A program made the translations under genes and the position numbers. Source: Sphaerolaimus hirsutus (Eukaryota; Nematoda; Chromadorea; Monhysterida; Sphaerolaimidae). Taken from it: a stretch of DNA of 64,000 nt. Each line of letters starts with the position of its first letter. The stretch's first letter is position 1. The stretch is from positions 3,100,001-3,164,000 of the forward strand of contig OZ038456.1 in the NCBI GenBank assembly GCA_964036195.1. Reading direction: 5' to 3'. The notes under the pieces were generated by a model. It was not told where the DNA came from. It did no database searches and saw nothing but the letters and a program-made list of their open reading frames with translations. Below are positions 30,938 through 42,269 of the stretch, piece after piece.

Positions 30938-31234
30938 CCATATATACCTTCTCGAATAATTCCCCACCTTGAACGATTCACCCTCGAATAATCACCCCCC
31001 CCCCTTTAGGCATATTATAATGTTTTTGTATCCAATTTGAACAAAAATTACATGTCATTTAGTAAATAAAGCATATTTCATGAAATCCATTCATAGAAAC
31101 CCACTTAAATTTTTTTGACAAAACTCCCTTGAATAAATCCCCTCGAAAAATACCTCCCCCTCGAAATAGTTCCCCCCTCAAAAAAGTCTAACAAAAAAAT
31201 AATTCCCCGGGGGATTATTCGAGTATATACAGTA
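30938..31234. repeat. C-tract MITE, diverged copy
   Basis: ACCATATATACCTTCTCGAATAATTCCCC at the left to GAGTATATACAGTA at the right. No core GCAGAACACACG. Confidence 0.5.
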
Positions 31235-31289
31235 TTTACCCAGTACTCGAGTATATTTATTTTTCGAGTAAACGTAAATACACTTTAAA

Positions 31290-31446
31290 AACTGCAGACG
31301 CGATTGCGGTCGCCACCGCCCCGGGCGGGCATCGTGTTCATCGGCGACATGATCGAGTTCAAGTGCGCTTCCCCCATTCCAGAAGGATCGTATTGGAACG
31401 GCGGCGAAAAGCTTCCGGCGGCCGGCAGATGGAGCTGCGCTTGTTT
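31290..31446 (-). CDS. Candidate host exon of an unknown gene
   Basis: GC-rich minus-strand stretch after a TTTCCGCAG acceptor reading GKQAQLHLPAAGSFSPPFQY, then LNSIMSPMNTMPARGGGDRN, with a stop just inside the adjoining MITE. Composition and lack of repeats suggest a real exon, perhaps cut by the insertion. Function unknown. Confidence 0.3.
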
Positions 31447-31477
31447 CCCGCTGCGGAAACCGCATAAAGTTGGGGGA

Positions 31478-31894
31478 TACCGTATTTCTTCAAAATACCC
31501 CCCGGGGTTTATTGTTTCAGAGTGAGAATTTTGAGGGGGGGGGGGGAGTAAACGAGGGGGGTGTATTTGGAGGGGCGGGGGCTTATTATTTCGCCAGAAA
31601 TTTTTTCCAGTACTAAATTGTCGTCTGAAACGTACGCAGACGTAGAAAAATGCAACAAAAATCGCTATATATAAGAGTCTATGGACTTAAATAAGTATGT
31701 AGATGGCATAAACACTGTTCTAACGTAACAATTCATTGTTTTAACGTGTGTTTTGCATTGCCTGAATCACAAACCGCAGTTTTGTCATGTATGTTCTCTG
31801 TACACTCAATTTGGGGGTATTTCGAGGGGGGAGGGGCTAATAAATTCATAGTGCCCATTTTGAGGGGGGGGGGGTATTTCGAGGAAATACGGTA
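31478..31894. repeat. C-tract/G-tract MITE, full copy
   Basis: TACCGTATTTCTTC to GAGGAAATACGGTA, 417 bp, in inverse orientation relative to 4856-5293 by its core. Confidence 0.72.
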
Positions 31895-32529
31895 CCTATA
31901 ATCCTAGTATTTTGCCAATCACTGCGGCCGTGTCTAGATTGGTGTCGTTTCAGCCTCAGCACCCACTGGGGCGAGATATTTTACGCCCACGGGTGGTCCT
32001 TTCCTCGTAGTTCGATTCTCTGTGTTATATGTTGACCGCGGCCATTCTCTTGATGAACATTTCAAGTGCTTTGGGGGGTGTCCGGAAATTGGCGCACTTT
32101 TTTTGGGTTTTTTTTGATAGTTTTAGAACCGCGTCAGATCATACTGACGGACGTTTCTACGGATATCGTTTTCCTGTCGGTAATTATTTTGTCAGTCTAT
32201 GCAAAATGCCCTATTTTTCAGCATACCGTATTTCCTCGGCTATTTACACAGGTCCCGGCCGGGGACCGGGACCCGGCAAAAAATAATTTTTTTCAAAAGT
32301 GAATAATTGGCGTGTATGGGTTGTTTGCATGTTAATTATGTGAATTATCACCAAATTAGCATGCACAAAATAGTTGCGAGACAGTTACATGTGCTGATGC
32401 AAATTTTTTTTGGGGGGTGTATAATTTTTTTTTGATTTGTCTCAAATTTGGCATGTGTGTACTCATTCGTTTAGCGAGTATGCATGCCAAATTTAAGCTC
32501 AGCGCGGTTACCGGTTGCTATTTTATTTA

Positions 32530-32982
32530 TACCGTATTACCTCGAAATACCCCCAGGGGGTTTATTATTTTGCCAGCAAAATTTGAGGGGGGATAATTCG
32601 AGGGGGGGGGGGGGGGTTTATTCTAGGGGGGGGTCTATTATTTCACCAGAAATTTTCGAAAATTCCCCATACTCGGACGTAGAAAAATCGAACAATTACA
32701 TAGATGTATATGTCTTTATAGGTATATATAACTGTATATACACATAAACCCTTCCCTAACATCACTCAATCTTTAACGTGTGTTCTGCATTGTACAGATA
32801 ATAACAAACTGCGGTATTTGTCATGTACGTTCCCTTTACACTCAATGTTAGGGGGGGTATTTCGAGGGGGGGGGGGGTTATTATTTCCTCAGCCGAATTT
32901 TAGGGGGGTATTTCGCGGGGGGGTATTTCGAGGGGGGGGGGTTAATTCAAGGGGGGGGGGGGTAATTCGAGGTAATACGTTA
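32530..32982. repeat. C-tract/G-tract MITE, full copy
   Basis: TACCGTATTACCTCG to GAGGTAATACGTTA, nested within a CCGGGGAC palindrome element whose arms continue on both sides (TGCTATTTTATTTAT left, its inverse right). Confidence 0.68.
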
Positions 32983-32983
32983 C

Positions 32984-33290
32984 TTCATTTTTTTTGATCA
33001 CTGTATTTTTGTATAGTGATCGAAATCCTGCCGGGGACCAGTCCCCGGCAACGTCGAAATGAAAGAAATTTTTTTTCAGTAAACAAAGAATTTTGGTCCC
33101 CGACCGGGGACGTTCGTCCCCGGCAGGGGACTAAAAATTCGTGACCAAAATTCTTTGTTTACTGAAAAAAAATTTCTCACCGGGGACGTTTGACCCCGGT
33201 CGGGGCCATTTCGACGTTGCCGGGGACCGGTCCCCAGCAGGATTTCGATCACTATACAAAAATACAGTGATCGAAAAAAAATGAAGTATA
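32984..33290. repeat. Palindrome with CCCCGGNCGGGGAC blocks
   Basis: Inverted arms from CTTCATTTTTTTTGATCACTG to its mirror at about 33285, GC-rich CCGGGGAC blocks alternating with AT-rich ones. A relative fragment (CCGGCCGGGGACCGGG) lies at 32250-32280. Confidence 0.7.
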
Positions 33291-34745
33291 AATAAAATAG
33301 CAACTGGTAACTGCGCACAATTGACAAAATTTCTGATGTTTACGTTTTCTGCGACAAAAATACTCACTTTAACAATTTATATGAGAAAAATAGTCATTTT
33401 TACATTTTCTGCGACAAAAAATACATTTTCTCTAAAAAAGTATTTTACTCACGTTTTACGCAGTGTAAAAGTATTTAAAAAATACTTTATGTTTTCTGTA
33501 CTCAGGGTTGAGTAAAAACAAAATTTCTTTACGTTTACGTTTACTTTGAAAAAGTGCAGTACTTTTAACGACTCTATTTTTCAGCAGCGATGTTCAGATG
33601 TCGGTCGAGAAAACTTTCTGTGAATTTTCCTATTCACAGTCTATAAATTATGCGCCCAGAAATTACAACCTCAGATTACCTACGTATAATATGAGAGAAA
33701 CGTACGGCAACTGCATTAATGTACTCTCTACACTTTTTCCTATCACAAATCACGATAACGATGTGTACTACTTTCTGAACTGCGTAAATACCCCCTCCTT
33801 ATTTGTGTTTGTGATCGCGCTTGGGTAGTGTCCTTTCGTAATTGAAGAAAACAGAAAGCGTACATACACAAAAAATGCGTAAAGATATACATACCTATCT
33901 CGCGTAAGGCGCGTAATTTTGAACCCACACATGCAATCAAACGGATGTGCGCCAAGTGATTTTGAGACCTCGTTTTGCTGTGAGTACTCCTGGCAAGATG
34001 CCAAAGCTGGTGCGTCCAGCTAGGGGTGGGAATAAAAAATTTTTCGGGTTCGGGTATTGGGTCCAAAAAAGTTCGGGTTGGTTATCCGGAATCGGTTCCA
34101 ATAATTTTGCGGGTATAAGGTTCAGTTCGGGTATGAGGGCGGACATTGTGTTTTTTTAGGTAAATATAAATATCTGGTTTAGTAACGGTGTAGTGTACCT
34201 ATCACCAGGGGTAAATATAACCAAGTGCAAATACACATGTCAAAATGAAGCAGTTTTTTCAAAAATAGAGTTTTTCTCAAAAAAGCATGACCATTTTTGA
34301 ATTGTGACAAAAAGCAATTTTAATCTTTATGCATTGACATTCAATTTCTATCTTTACTTCCAAACTAGTCCAAAGTGTATTTCTAATCTCCAATATGCTT
34401 CAGTTCCTCTGTAAAATATAACCTTTTCTGGATTTAGATTAGGCTCCCTTTTGTTACACACAGCAGCAGTGGTAGGTTAACAGTTGAACTGAGGAAAATT
34501 ATGTGGTTGATTGACCATCTACCTTCCCTTTTTAGAAAAAATATTTAGGATACAGTCAAAAAGTATATTGTAACTATTCTGGTATGATCACTTAATCTGA
34601 GGATCCCAATCTGAACCCATCATAAATATGTTTCAGGTATCCTGAGTCACCATTAGTACACGTGTCCAAGCTCAGCCCCAGCAAATGGAGCTTTGTTTCA
34701 TTATTTTTGAGAGTGAGTGTTAGCTCCATTGGTTTGATACCATTA

Positions 34746-35152
34746 GGCCGCGTTTACCCGGATTTTTTTGTGATGACTCAACATCACTAAAAAGTTCAAT
34801 AAGTTGAGTAAAAAGGTGCCATATTCATGGGAGAAAATGGTTAACTGTATATTCTACCTAGGTGAATACGCATGTCAAATTGCAGAATTGTGCTTGTAGC
34901 TTAGATTTGTATACGTTTGAAACGATTTTGCTGTTGTCGCTGCCTGTTGGGAGACTGTCCGACAATGGCAAATTTTTTTCAAACGTCTATAAGTCTAAGC
35001 TAGAAACACGATTCTGCAATTTTACATGTATATTCGCCTCCGTTGAATGTACAATTGACCACTTTTTCTCATGAATTTAGTAACTTTTTACTCAATTTAT
35101 CGAACTTTTTAGTGATGTTGAGTCGTCACATAAAATCCGTGTAAACGCGGCC
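34746..35152. mobile_element. PIF/Harbinger-like foldback MITE, 407 bp
   Basis: GGCCGCGTTTAC and GTAAACGCGGCC ends with TTA duplications (34743-34745, 35153-35155). Symmetric arms with CTCAACATCACTAAAAAGTT. Confidence 0.78.
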
Positions 35153-35210
35153 TTACACTTGTGAGATATTTTTGCAGGTATTTTCAGGTATTGAGTGCTG
35201 GGGCCAGTTC

Positions 35211-35390
35211 CGCAAAATGAGAAGTGGGAAGTAAAATGGCAAGGGCGAAGTAAAAGCGCAAAAGGCAAGGTGAAACGGCAAGTAAATTGGCAAGTGAAAT
35301 AGCGAAAGCGAAGAGAAATAACTTTTTATTTTTTACTTCGCCTTTGCCATTTCACTTCTCACTTCTCATTTTGCGGAACTGGCACCAGGT
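35211..35390. repeat. Palindromic repeat, CCAGTTCCGCAAAATGAGAAG ends
   Basis: Inverted arms CCAGTTCCGCAAAATGAGAA against its mirror, with AAGTAAAAGCGAAG filler. The same family occurs at 46220-46460; a related palindrome with AACTCTTAACT filler follows at 46460-46675. Confidence 0.7.
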
Positions 35391-35981
35391 TTGGGTATTG
35401 CTGTTGGGTATCAGGTTCTGAATTTGAGTCGGGTTTCTGTATTATGTTTCGGATCCAAAAATATGTGGTTCGGATCGTGTCGGGTTTCCCAAACCCTACC
35501 TCCAGCATCTTGATATAATTGTGACAGTGGGGAATTTTATCAACAGGGTGCGTTTTTCATGCAGTCTGACAAAACTAGTGATGCTAATTAAATTGTATCC
35601 TAGAAGTAATTAACTCACCCCGTGTCTCCTGCGTGTCTCTATACCATCGGTCATGTCGATTAAATTTAAATTTTGATTAAATTAATTGTCCACGATTTCC
35701 ACACTCGATTAAAAATTTGAATAACGTCGATATTCAATTTACAGCCGGATTTTGCTAGGAATTCAGAAAACTAATAAAAAATTAAGGCATGGTAAATATA
35801 TATTGGAACACGTAGAATTCTGTGCATCTGTGCGTATATGTCGTGTATATAGGTGCATACAGGTGGTGGGTAGCATGATGATAAGCAAATAGAGTGCATT
35901 TAATAACCTCGCCTTGCGGCTTTGTTGGTGTTTTTCGCGCGCGTGAGGTAATGATGGCAAAAACGTACAAAATTCAAATAC

Positions 35982-36583
35982 CGCATTACGTGGAGTTTAC
36001 CCCACCCAAACCCCCCTTGGATTAATACAACCCCCCTCCATCGAAATACCCGCTGGTCTGAGTTAGCTCGACAAAAATAACCCCTTTTGAAATACCCCCC
36101 TGCCCCTATCCCATAGAAATTATGTACCTACCTAAAATCCTCGAATAAGACCCCAGGGGTGTTATTTTTTCGTCAGATGTTTTGGAGGGGGGCTTATTCA
36201 AGGGGGAGTTATTCGAAGGGGGGAGTTATTTTTTCTCAGAAAACATTGCAGATATAGCCTGTCAACTCATGTTATTGAGGTATTAAACTGTACACAGCAA
36301 CAAAATGATGTGTACAAGCTGCTTTCACATCATGTTTTTATCTGCTGTCGCTGCCGTTGGCTAATATTTTTATGTATTTTGTATTGTATCCTTTTCATAC
36401 ACATGGGGAGGTATTCGGGAGGAGGGAGTTATTCAAGGGGGAGTTATTTTTTCCTCACCTCGCCAACAGGTGGGAGTTATTCAAGGGGGGGGGGGATAAC
36501 ACCCCCTCCCCTCGAATAGTCCACCACCTCGAATTTGAACGGTGAAATAAGAACCCCCCGGGGGTATTTCGAGGAAATAAAGT
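35982..36583. repeat. C-tract/G-tract MITE cluster
   Basis: ACCGCATTACGTGG with C-tracts at the left, G-tracts in the middle and GAGGAAATAAAGT at the right; probably two diverged copies. Confidence 0.5.
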
Positions 36584-36891
36584 GAGTTTCGAATGCATGC
36601 TGATTGCAACCAAGAGAACGCTTGAGAATCATTTTTGTCGATACGTAAATAGAATTTCAATACAAACGCATTAATAGGATGATATTAGAAACGCACAGTA
36701 TACAAATTCAACACCATGCGTTTTACAGGGTGCGCGACGGTGGACTAATTAGGATTGTATTTACATCATCACCGAGCGAAAAAAATTTTTTAAACATTTC
36801 ATTTCCGAATTTTCTAAATGTCATTTAAATTCAATTTTTCGATAAATTTCCATTTTCAAAATAATAAAAATCAAGTAAATTTCACATAAAC

Positions 36892-37003
36892 CGGTGATGC
36901 CGGCGATTGAGAACAATACCATGAAAAAGTGGAAAACAATGAACGGAAACTTAGAACGGAAGTGCGAATGTTTGAACAGGGCTCGCGCATGGGTAAAGTC
37001 ACT
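36892..37003 (-). CDS. Candidate membrane-segment exon of an unknown gene
   Basis: Minus strand between a CTTTTTCAG acceptor and an ACCG|GTTTAT donor-like site: SDFTHARALFKHSHFRSKFP, then the hydrophobic FIVFHFFMVLFSIAGITG. It looks like a basic flank plus one transmembrane helix. No gene could be assembled around it; it may share a gene with the candidate at 31290-31446, though the phases do not join directly. Confidence 0.3.
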
Positions 37004-37538
37004 CTGAAAAAGTATAATAGAGACACAATGCCGCTATGGCACCAGTTTTCGGTATGAACCTTTTGTTTTCGCTGGCTTTTTGTCGACTCTTCGACATACA
37101 AGTGAATAAAAAATCTATTATTTACAGGTTTTTTGACTACCAAAATACTTTTTTCTATTGGAAGCATTAAAAATACGTTGCAGCTAAATGACAGCCATTC
37201 ATGCTGGAACGACAATTTTTTACTTGAAACTTCATTAAGTGTTCATTTTAGACTGAAGGCACATTTTCAATGCAATTTATTGCATCCCACCATCTGTTCA
37301 AATACTGCTCAAATATATGTATTTAAATGTTTGTCGAATAAGTATGAAAATGAGAATGCATGTTGGGATGAACGATGGAAAAAACGTGTACAAAACCCTT
37401 TCGAAAAAGTGTTTTAAACTTTTCTTTCGAATTTCTTTCAATAAAAGTTTTCGAATTTTTTGTGATTACATTTCAAATTTTCAAATTTTTCTGCAGGAAT
37501 CTACAAAAAAAATTGTCTTGCTTGGAAGCTGTTACCAC

Positions 37539-38295
37539 CAACGATGGGTAATTTCTCCAAAAAACACTTTCTGTGTTTTGAGTTTTTCAAAAATGAATAC
37601 CTGTGTTTTGAGGGGTTTTTTTGTTTTTAAACTTGAGTTTTTATTATTTCTGTAACTTAAGTTGTAAACTTGAGTTTTTATTTTTATAACTGTTTTTATT
37701 TCTGTGTTTTTTTATTTATTTAAAAACTCAAGTTTGTTTCTCAAGTTTTTTCCCAAAAAGTCGATTTACAGCATTTTGAAGTGGAAATAGTGGTTTTCTT
37801 ATAAAATCCATAAAAATGTCCACAGTGAGGACATACACATCACAACATCAGCATCAACAAAATGTCCACAAACGACAATTTACACAGTACTCACAACATT
37901 CTTCAATGGATGTGCACCGTATGGACGACTACGGAATTGATTTGAACTACAACTATACGTAAAGATGTCGAAACTAAAATTGTCAAAACCACCAGGAGAT
38001 GTGCATGCCATCTTTTACCTCTGTTCTGTTCCATCCTAAAATATGGATACCTTATGTACATATTTACATACTTTACATGCCTTATCTTGCTTAGTTTAAC
38101 TGAATTCATATGCATTCAACCGCTTGGCTGAAAAACTCAAAAAAAAACTTTTCTGTGTTTCTGTATTCTCCAAAGAAGACTCATTAGAATTTTGAGTTGT
38201 TCAAAATTTGTGAGTTTCCGTGTTTCTGTGTAAAACAAAAACACAGAAACTCAATGAGTGTCTTTGTTCAATTTCTGTTTTTTTTTCCATCGTTG
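37539..38295. mobile_element. hAT-like MITE, CAACGATGG ends, 757 bp
   Basis: CAACGATGG and CCATCGTTG ends, exact 8-bp duplication GTTACCAC (37531-37538, 38296-38303). The interior repeats CTGTGTTTTTGAGTTTT on both arms. Confidence 0.9.
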
Positions 38296-38303
38296 GTTAC
38301 CAC

Positions 38304-39100
38304 AGATATGTTTGCACAATCTTTGTTCTGCCGCTATGAATAGATCAGATAGAATTTGATATTTTGCATCAGCCAAAAATACAAAAATAAACACACAAAT
38401 TTGAAAGAATTGCCAGTTTTTTCAGGAAAAAAATATAGTTTTGAGCATTTTTTCTTGTGGTGGAATAAAAATTCAAAACTTCCCAAACTTCAAGTATTCA
38501 AAAACATTTTTGTATTTCTGAAAGTTTGCTTTTCATCGAGAGTACTTACAGAAAACACGGACAATCTCCTTTCGTCACTATTGCAAATTTCAGCAGTCAT
38601 TTTATAAGATTTCATAAAGTGAAAAGTGAAAATTTAAAGTGAAAAGTGACTTCCTAAGGTGAAAATTTCATGCTAAAAATGTTGAAAAATTGGAAGCTTT
38701 TCATCCACCGGTCAACACAGTCAATTTTTTAATCACATCAAAATTAATAGGCCGCCCACAGAAACATGGAACCGTGAAAAAGTTGGAAATGTAAAAATAT
38801 AATTATTACTGACATTATATAGAATTATTACTAATATTATTACTGAAAACCAGTCACCAGAAGTCGAAAACAAGCTTGAAAAAACGTGGCAGTCATAACC
38901 AGTCATACTAAAACGTATTTAGTTTTATAAATAAAGTATTTTTAGGTATACTCGACGGATGTTATACTCAGATCCCCAGCACTATCACTTATTTATGTTT
39001 CACGTGCGAAGCGTCCTAATAATTTTCATATAGAAATATACCAATCAAGAGAAGAAAAACACATTTTTTATATCTTCCAGTGTAAAATCTAAAGCAATTA
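38304..39100. other. Non-coding stretch, mostly unrecognised
   Basis: AT-rich; near 38940-39166 it grades into a CAGAGTTG-family hAT-like end (AATTTTAACAACTCTG). Otherwise nothing recognised. Confidence 0.4.
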
Positions 39101-39170
39101 CATTTGCTCAAGCTCAATTCCATTGGCATATACTTTGAAGAAAGTTCAGTAATTTTAACAACTCTGCATA

Positions 39171-39500
39171 TGCCGTATTACCTCGAAATACCCCATGGGG
39201 GTTTATTATTTCGCCAGCAAAATTTGAGGGGTAAATTCGAAGGGGGGGGCTTATTCGAGGGGGGTGTTATTATTTCATCAGAAATTTTTCTAAGGATCGT
39301 AGTAAACAGTAGGTATTTGCGTACAAATACATAACAGGTAATAAATGCATCCAAACAGGATATATTTGGACACAACGTAAATTTGGACATAAAAACGTAG
39401 ATAGCTACACAAACTAGTCGTGTAGCTGCGATGCAAATTGGCAGTAACAAATACATCATGTGCATTGCATTCAAGGGGGATAATTCGAGGTAATACGGTA
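39171..39500. repeat. C-tract/G-tract MITE
   Basis: TGCCGTATTACCTCGAAAT to GAGGTAATACGGTA, 330 bp. Confidence 0.68.
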
Positions 39501-39652
39501 ATATCTTTTTTAGAGTATCCGAGGTCCGATAATATTTTATTTACAGATTTTTATTGCATTTTATTCACAACCCTGCGTTATGGTACATTTAGCAAGCAAA
39601 CAAACGGAGCGTTGCTAAATTTTTCCGTGATTGCGTTTTTTGTTGAATGTTC

Positions 39653-40435
39653 CACAGCAAAAAATAGGTGTGTGATGCGTCGTGAAGCTTCTTGAAGTGC
39701 CTTCACGCTTCGCTTCCCGATGCTTCACGACGCTGGTCCGCGCTTCCCGACGCTTCACAAAAATAGTTGTGAAGACACTTCCCGTAGCAAAAATGCTTCA
39801 CGAAGCTGCACAATGTTGGTGAAGAGTCTTCACTTCCAACGTCCCACTGTGATGTGTCTTCACAATTTCAGAGCTGTAGTGAAGGCACTTCACATGAAAA
39901 AAGTGTTGTAATTTTAGTATTAATATGCTGATTGACTTCAGAACTTTATTATGAGGATGTGACGATAAGGTACATATGAAAATAAAGTTTATGCATGACA
40001 AGATAATGGGAGATGGTAAATAGTACCTAAATACAGCAGCGTGAAATGTGACTAAACATGGCTCATTGAATTATATGGCACACACACCCATCCATCCATC
40101 CTTGGCATTTGAATCATTTTTTTGCGGTAAAATACAATTGGAAGTGTCTTCACTGTGATTATTGTATGTGAAGTGCCTTCAAAAATCTTTTTTTCTGAAG
40201 TGATTTCACCAAGTGTCACAACGCTTCCACTGGAACTCGGCATCAGTTTGATGCGTGTGGAAGCGTCAGCGTCGGGAAGTGCGCTTCACGAAATTACTTC
40301 ACGAAAGGCTTTGTGAAGCTAGGTGAAGTGAGTGGAAGACACTTCACCGAAAACTTCGTGAAGTGTGTGGAAGTGAGTGGAAGTGCCTTCACAGAGCGCG
40401 CTTCCACACACTTCACAAACTTATTTTTTGCAGTG
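39653..40435. mobile_element. GAAGTG-repeat MITE with CACTGCAAAAAATA ends
   Basis: Left end CACAGCAAAAAATAG mirrors right CTTATTTTTTGCAGTG; the interior is a degenerate GTGAAGTGCCTTCAC pattern on both strands. Flanking TTC on both sides could be a 3-bp duplication, as for CACTA-type elements. Class uncertain. Confidence 0.6.
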
Positions 40436-40626
40436 TTCGTTATATTTTTTTAATTCTAAATACCGTATTTCCTCGAAATACCCCCCCCCTCGTTTGACCC
40501 CCCCCATCTCGAGACCACTATGAAACAATCACCCCACCCCTCGAAATACCCCCCCCCCCCCCAGATTGAGTGTAAAGAGAACGTACATGACAAATACTGC
40601 AGTTTGTGTACTGCGTAGTGCAGAAC

Positions 40627-41418
40627 TAGTGATGGAAAAAGCGCCAGACTATTGGCGCCAAGCGCCATGGCGCTTTTCTGACCCCCAGCGCCAAGCGCCA
40701 ATGGCGCCAGAGGGTGATGGCGCCAAGCGCCAATAGCGCCAGCGCCAAAATATTTTTTAGCAATTCGTTTGTGGAATAATGTATTCGTAACTGGGTACGT
40801 ACCGCTGGTGTCATAGTAATCGATTTAACTATTGCCATAAAAGTGTAATAACCTCCGCAATGTTTCATACATTATTAAAATCCCTAGGGATACATTTTTC
40901 AGCCAAACTGGGGAGCTTTCAATGGGTTTTTTTTTTCCTCATGCAGTTAACAGGCTCAGTTACCAGTTGAGGCTTAAAACGAATAAAAGTGGGTATAATA
41001 CCAGTATTATTATTGAGCGAACAAGAAAATATTTTCTCCACATCCAAATATGAGCACCACTCTTTCTGTAAACAGAAAACGCATTTGAACACTTTTGCTT
41101 TTATTCTATGTACCTTTATACATTTGACCTCAAATCTTAATCAATATTACATTAATTTTAGGTAATTTCCCCTAACACCCTTATATTTATCAATATTTAT
41201 TCAGTTGTTCTCAAAATTCATCAACTGGATTGTCGATTTCACTATATAAATAACCATTTTTATAATCATGGTTGGCGCTTTTTTGGCGCCATTTCAAATG
41301 CCGGCGCCAAGCGCCAATGGCGCCAGAGCGTTTTAGCGCCAAGCGCCAAAAGCGCCATGGCGCTTTTTGCTTTGGCGCTAGCGCCAGGCGCCAGCGCCAT
41401 GGCGCTTTTCCATCACTA
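40627..41418. mobile_element. hAT-like MITE with AGCGCCAAGCGCCA arms
   Basis: Ends TAGTGATGGAAAA and TTTTCCATCACTA; 8-bp duplication TGCAGAAC/TGCAAAAC with one mismatch. Terminal arms are dense GGCGCCA repeats. A related, larger unit begins TAGTGATGTGAAAAGCGCC at about 42184 and ends CCATCACTA at about 44171. Confidence 0.82.
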
Positions 41419-41509
41419 TGCAAAACACACGTTAAAACAATGTCGGAATCACGTTAGTCAGTGTTTATACCATCTACGTTTACTACTATTAGTCTACAGG
41501 AGTCTATAC

Positions 41510-41939
41510 TGCTGCGATTACAGCTTGGGCATAAAATTGACCAGGCGTAAAATTAATTACAGGTGAATAGATAAAGATATGGTGTTGTAATTTCAGTCAA
41601 ACAAAGCGCACATGCAGATGTTGCTTGTGTCCAAAGCTCATCAGTTTATTTTTATTGTACTAGGAGTTATGAATTTTGGCGCAATTTTTGTTAATTTTAT
41701 GCCCTAATTTTACGCAACTTACAGCGCATAATTGGAAAAATTGTGCTAAGATTTATAACTCCCAGTACGATTGAAATAAACTCATGAGCTTTGGACACGA
41801 GAAACGTCTGCATCTAAGCTTTCTTTGACTGAAATAACAATGTCGTATCTCTATCCATTCATCTGTAATTTATTTTATGCCCAAAATCAATTTTACGCCT
41901 GGTCAATTTTACGCCCGAGCTTGAGCTGTAATCGCAGCA
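41510..41939. mobile_element. Foldback element, TGCTGCGATTACAGC ends
   Basis: TGCTGCGATTACAGCT and its inverse, with arms mirrored throughout (TAAAATTGACCAGGCGTAAA against its inverse). 430 bp, no ORF. Confidence 0.72.
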
Positions 41940-42269
41940 TACATGTCAGTTATTGATGCATTTTTCTACCCCAGTGTACATCGCAAACGACGATTTTGTA
42001 CTAGGATTTGAAAAAATTCCTGGCGAAATAATAACCCCCCCTTGAAATACCCCCCTCGAAATACCCCCCCCCCCTCGTTTAACCCCCCCCCCCTCTCGGG
42101 ACAACTATGAAACAATCACCCCCCGGGGGGTTGTTTCGAGGAATTACAGTATGTGGTAAACATCCAATAGTGGTGACCCGCACTAGTGATGTGAAAAGCG
42201 CCAGAACTTAGGTGCCAAGCGCCAAAAGCGCCATGGCGCTTTTCGGACCCCTAGCGCCAAGCGCCAATG

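Larger units (their letters stand above)
34021..35498. mobile_element. hAT-like element, GGGTTCGGGTATTGGG interior
   Basis: Ends TAGGGGTGGGAA and TTCCCAAACCCTA; duplication CGTCCAGC/CCTCCAGC (one mismatch; 34013-34020, 35499-35506). It carries two later insertions, 34746-35152 and 35211-35390. Confidence 0.75.
40461..42151. repeat. C-tract/G-tract MITE interrupted by two insertions
   Basis: TACCGTATTTCCTCG at the left to GAGGAATTACAGTA at the right; broken by the hAT-like MITE at 40627-41418 and the foldback at 41510-41939. The core GCAGAAC|...|GCAAAACACACGTTAAAAC is visibly split by the first. Confidence 0.72.
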
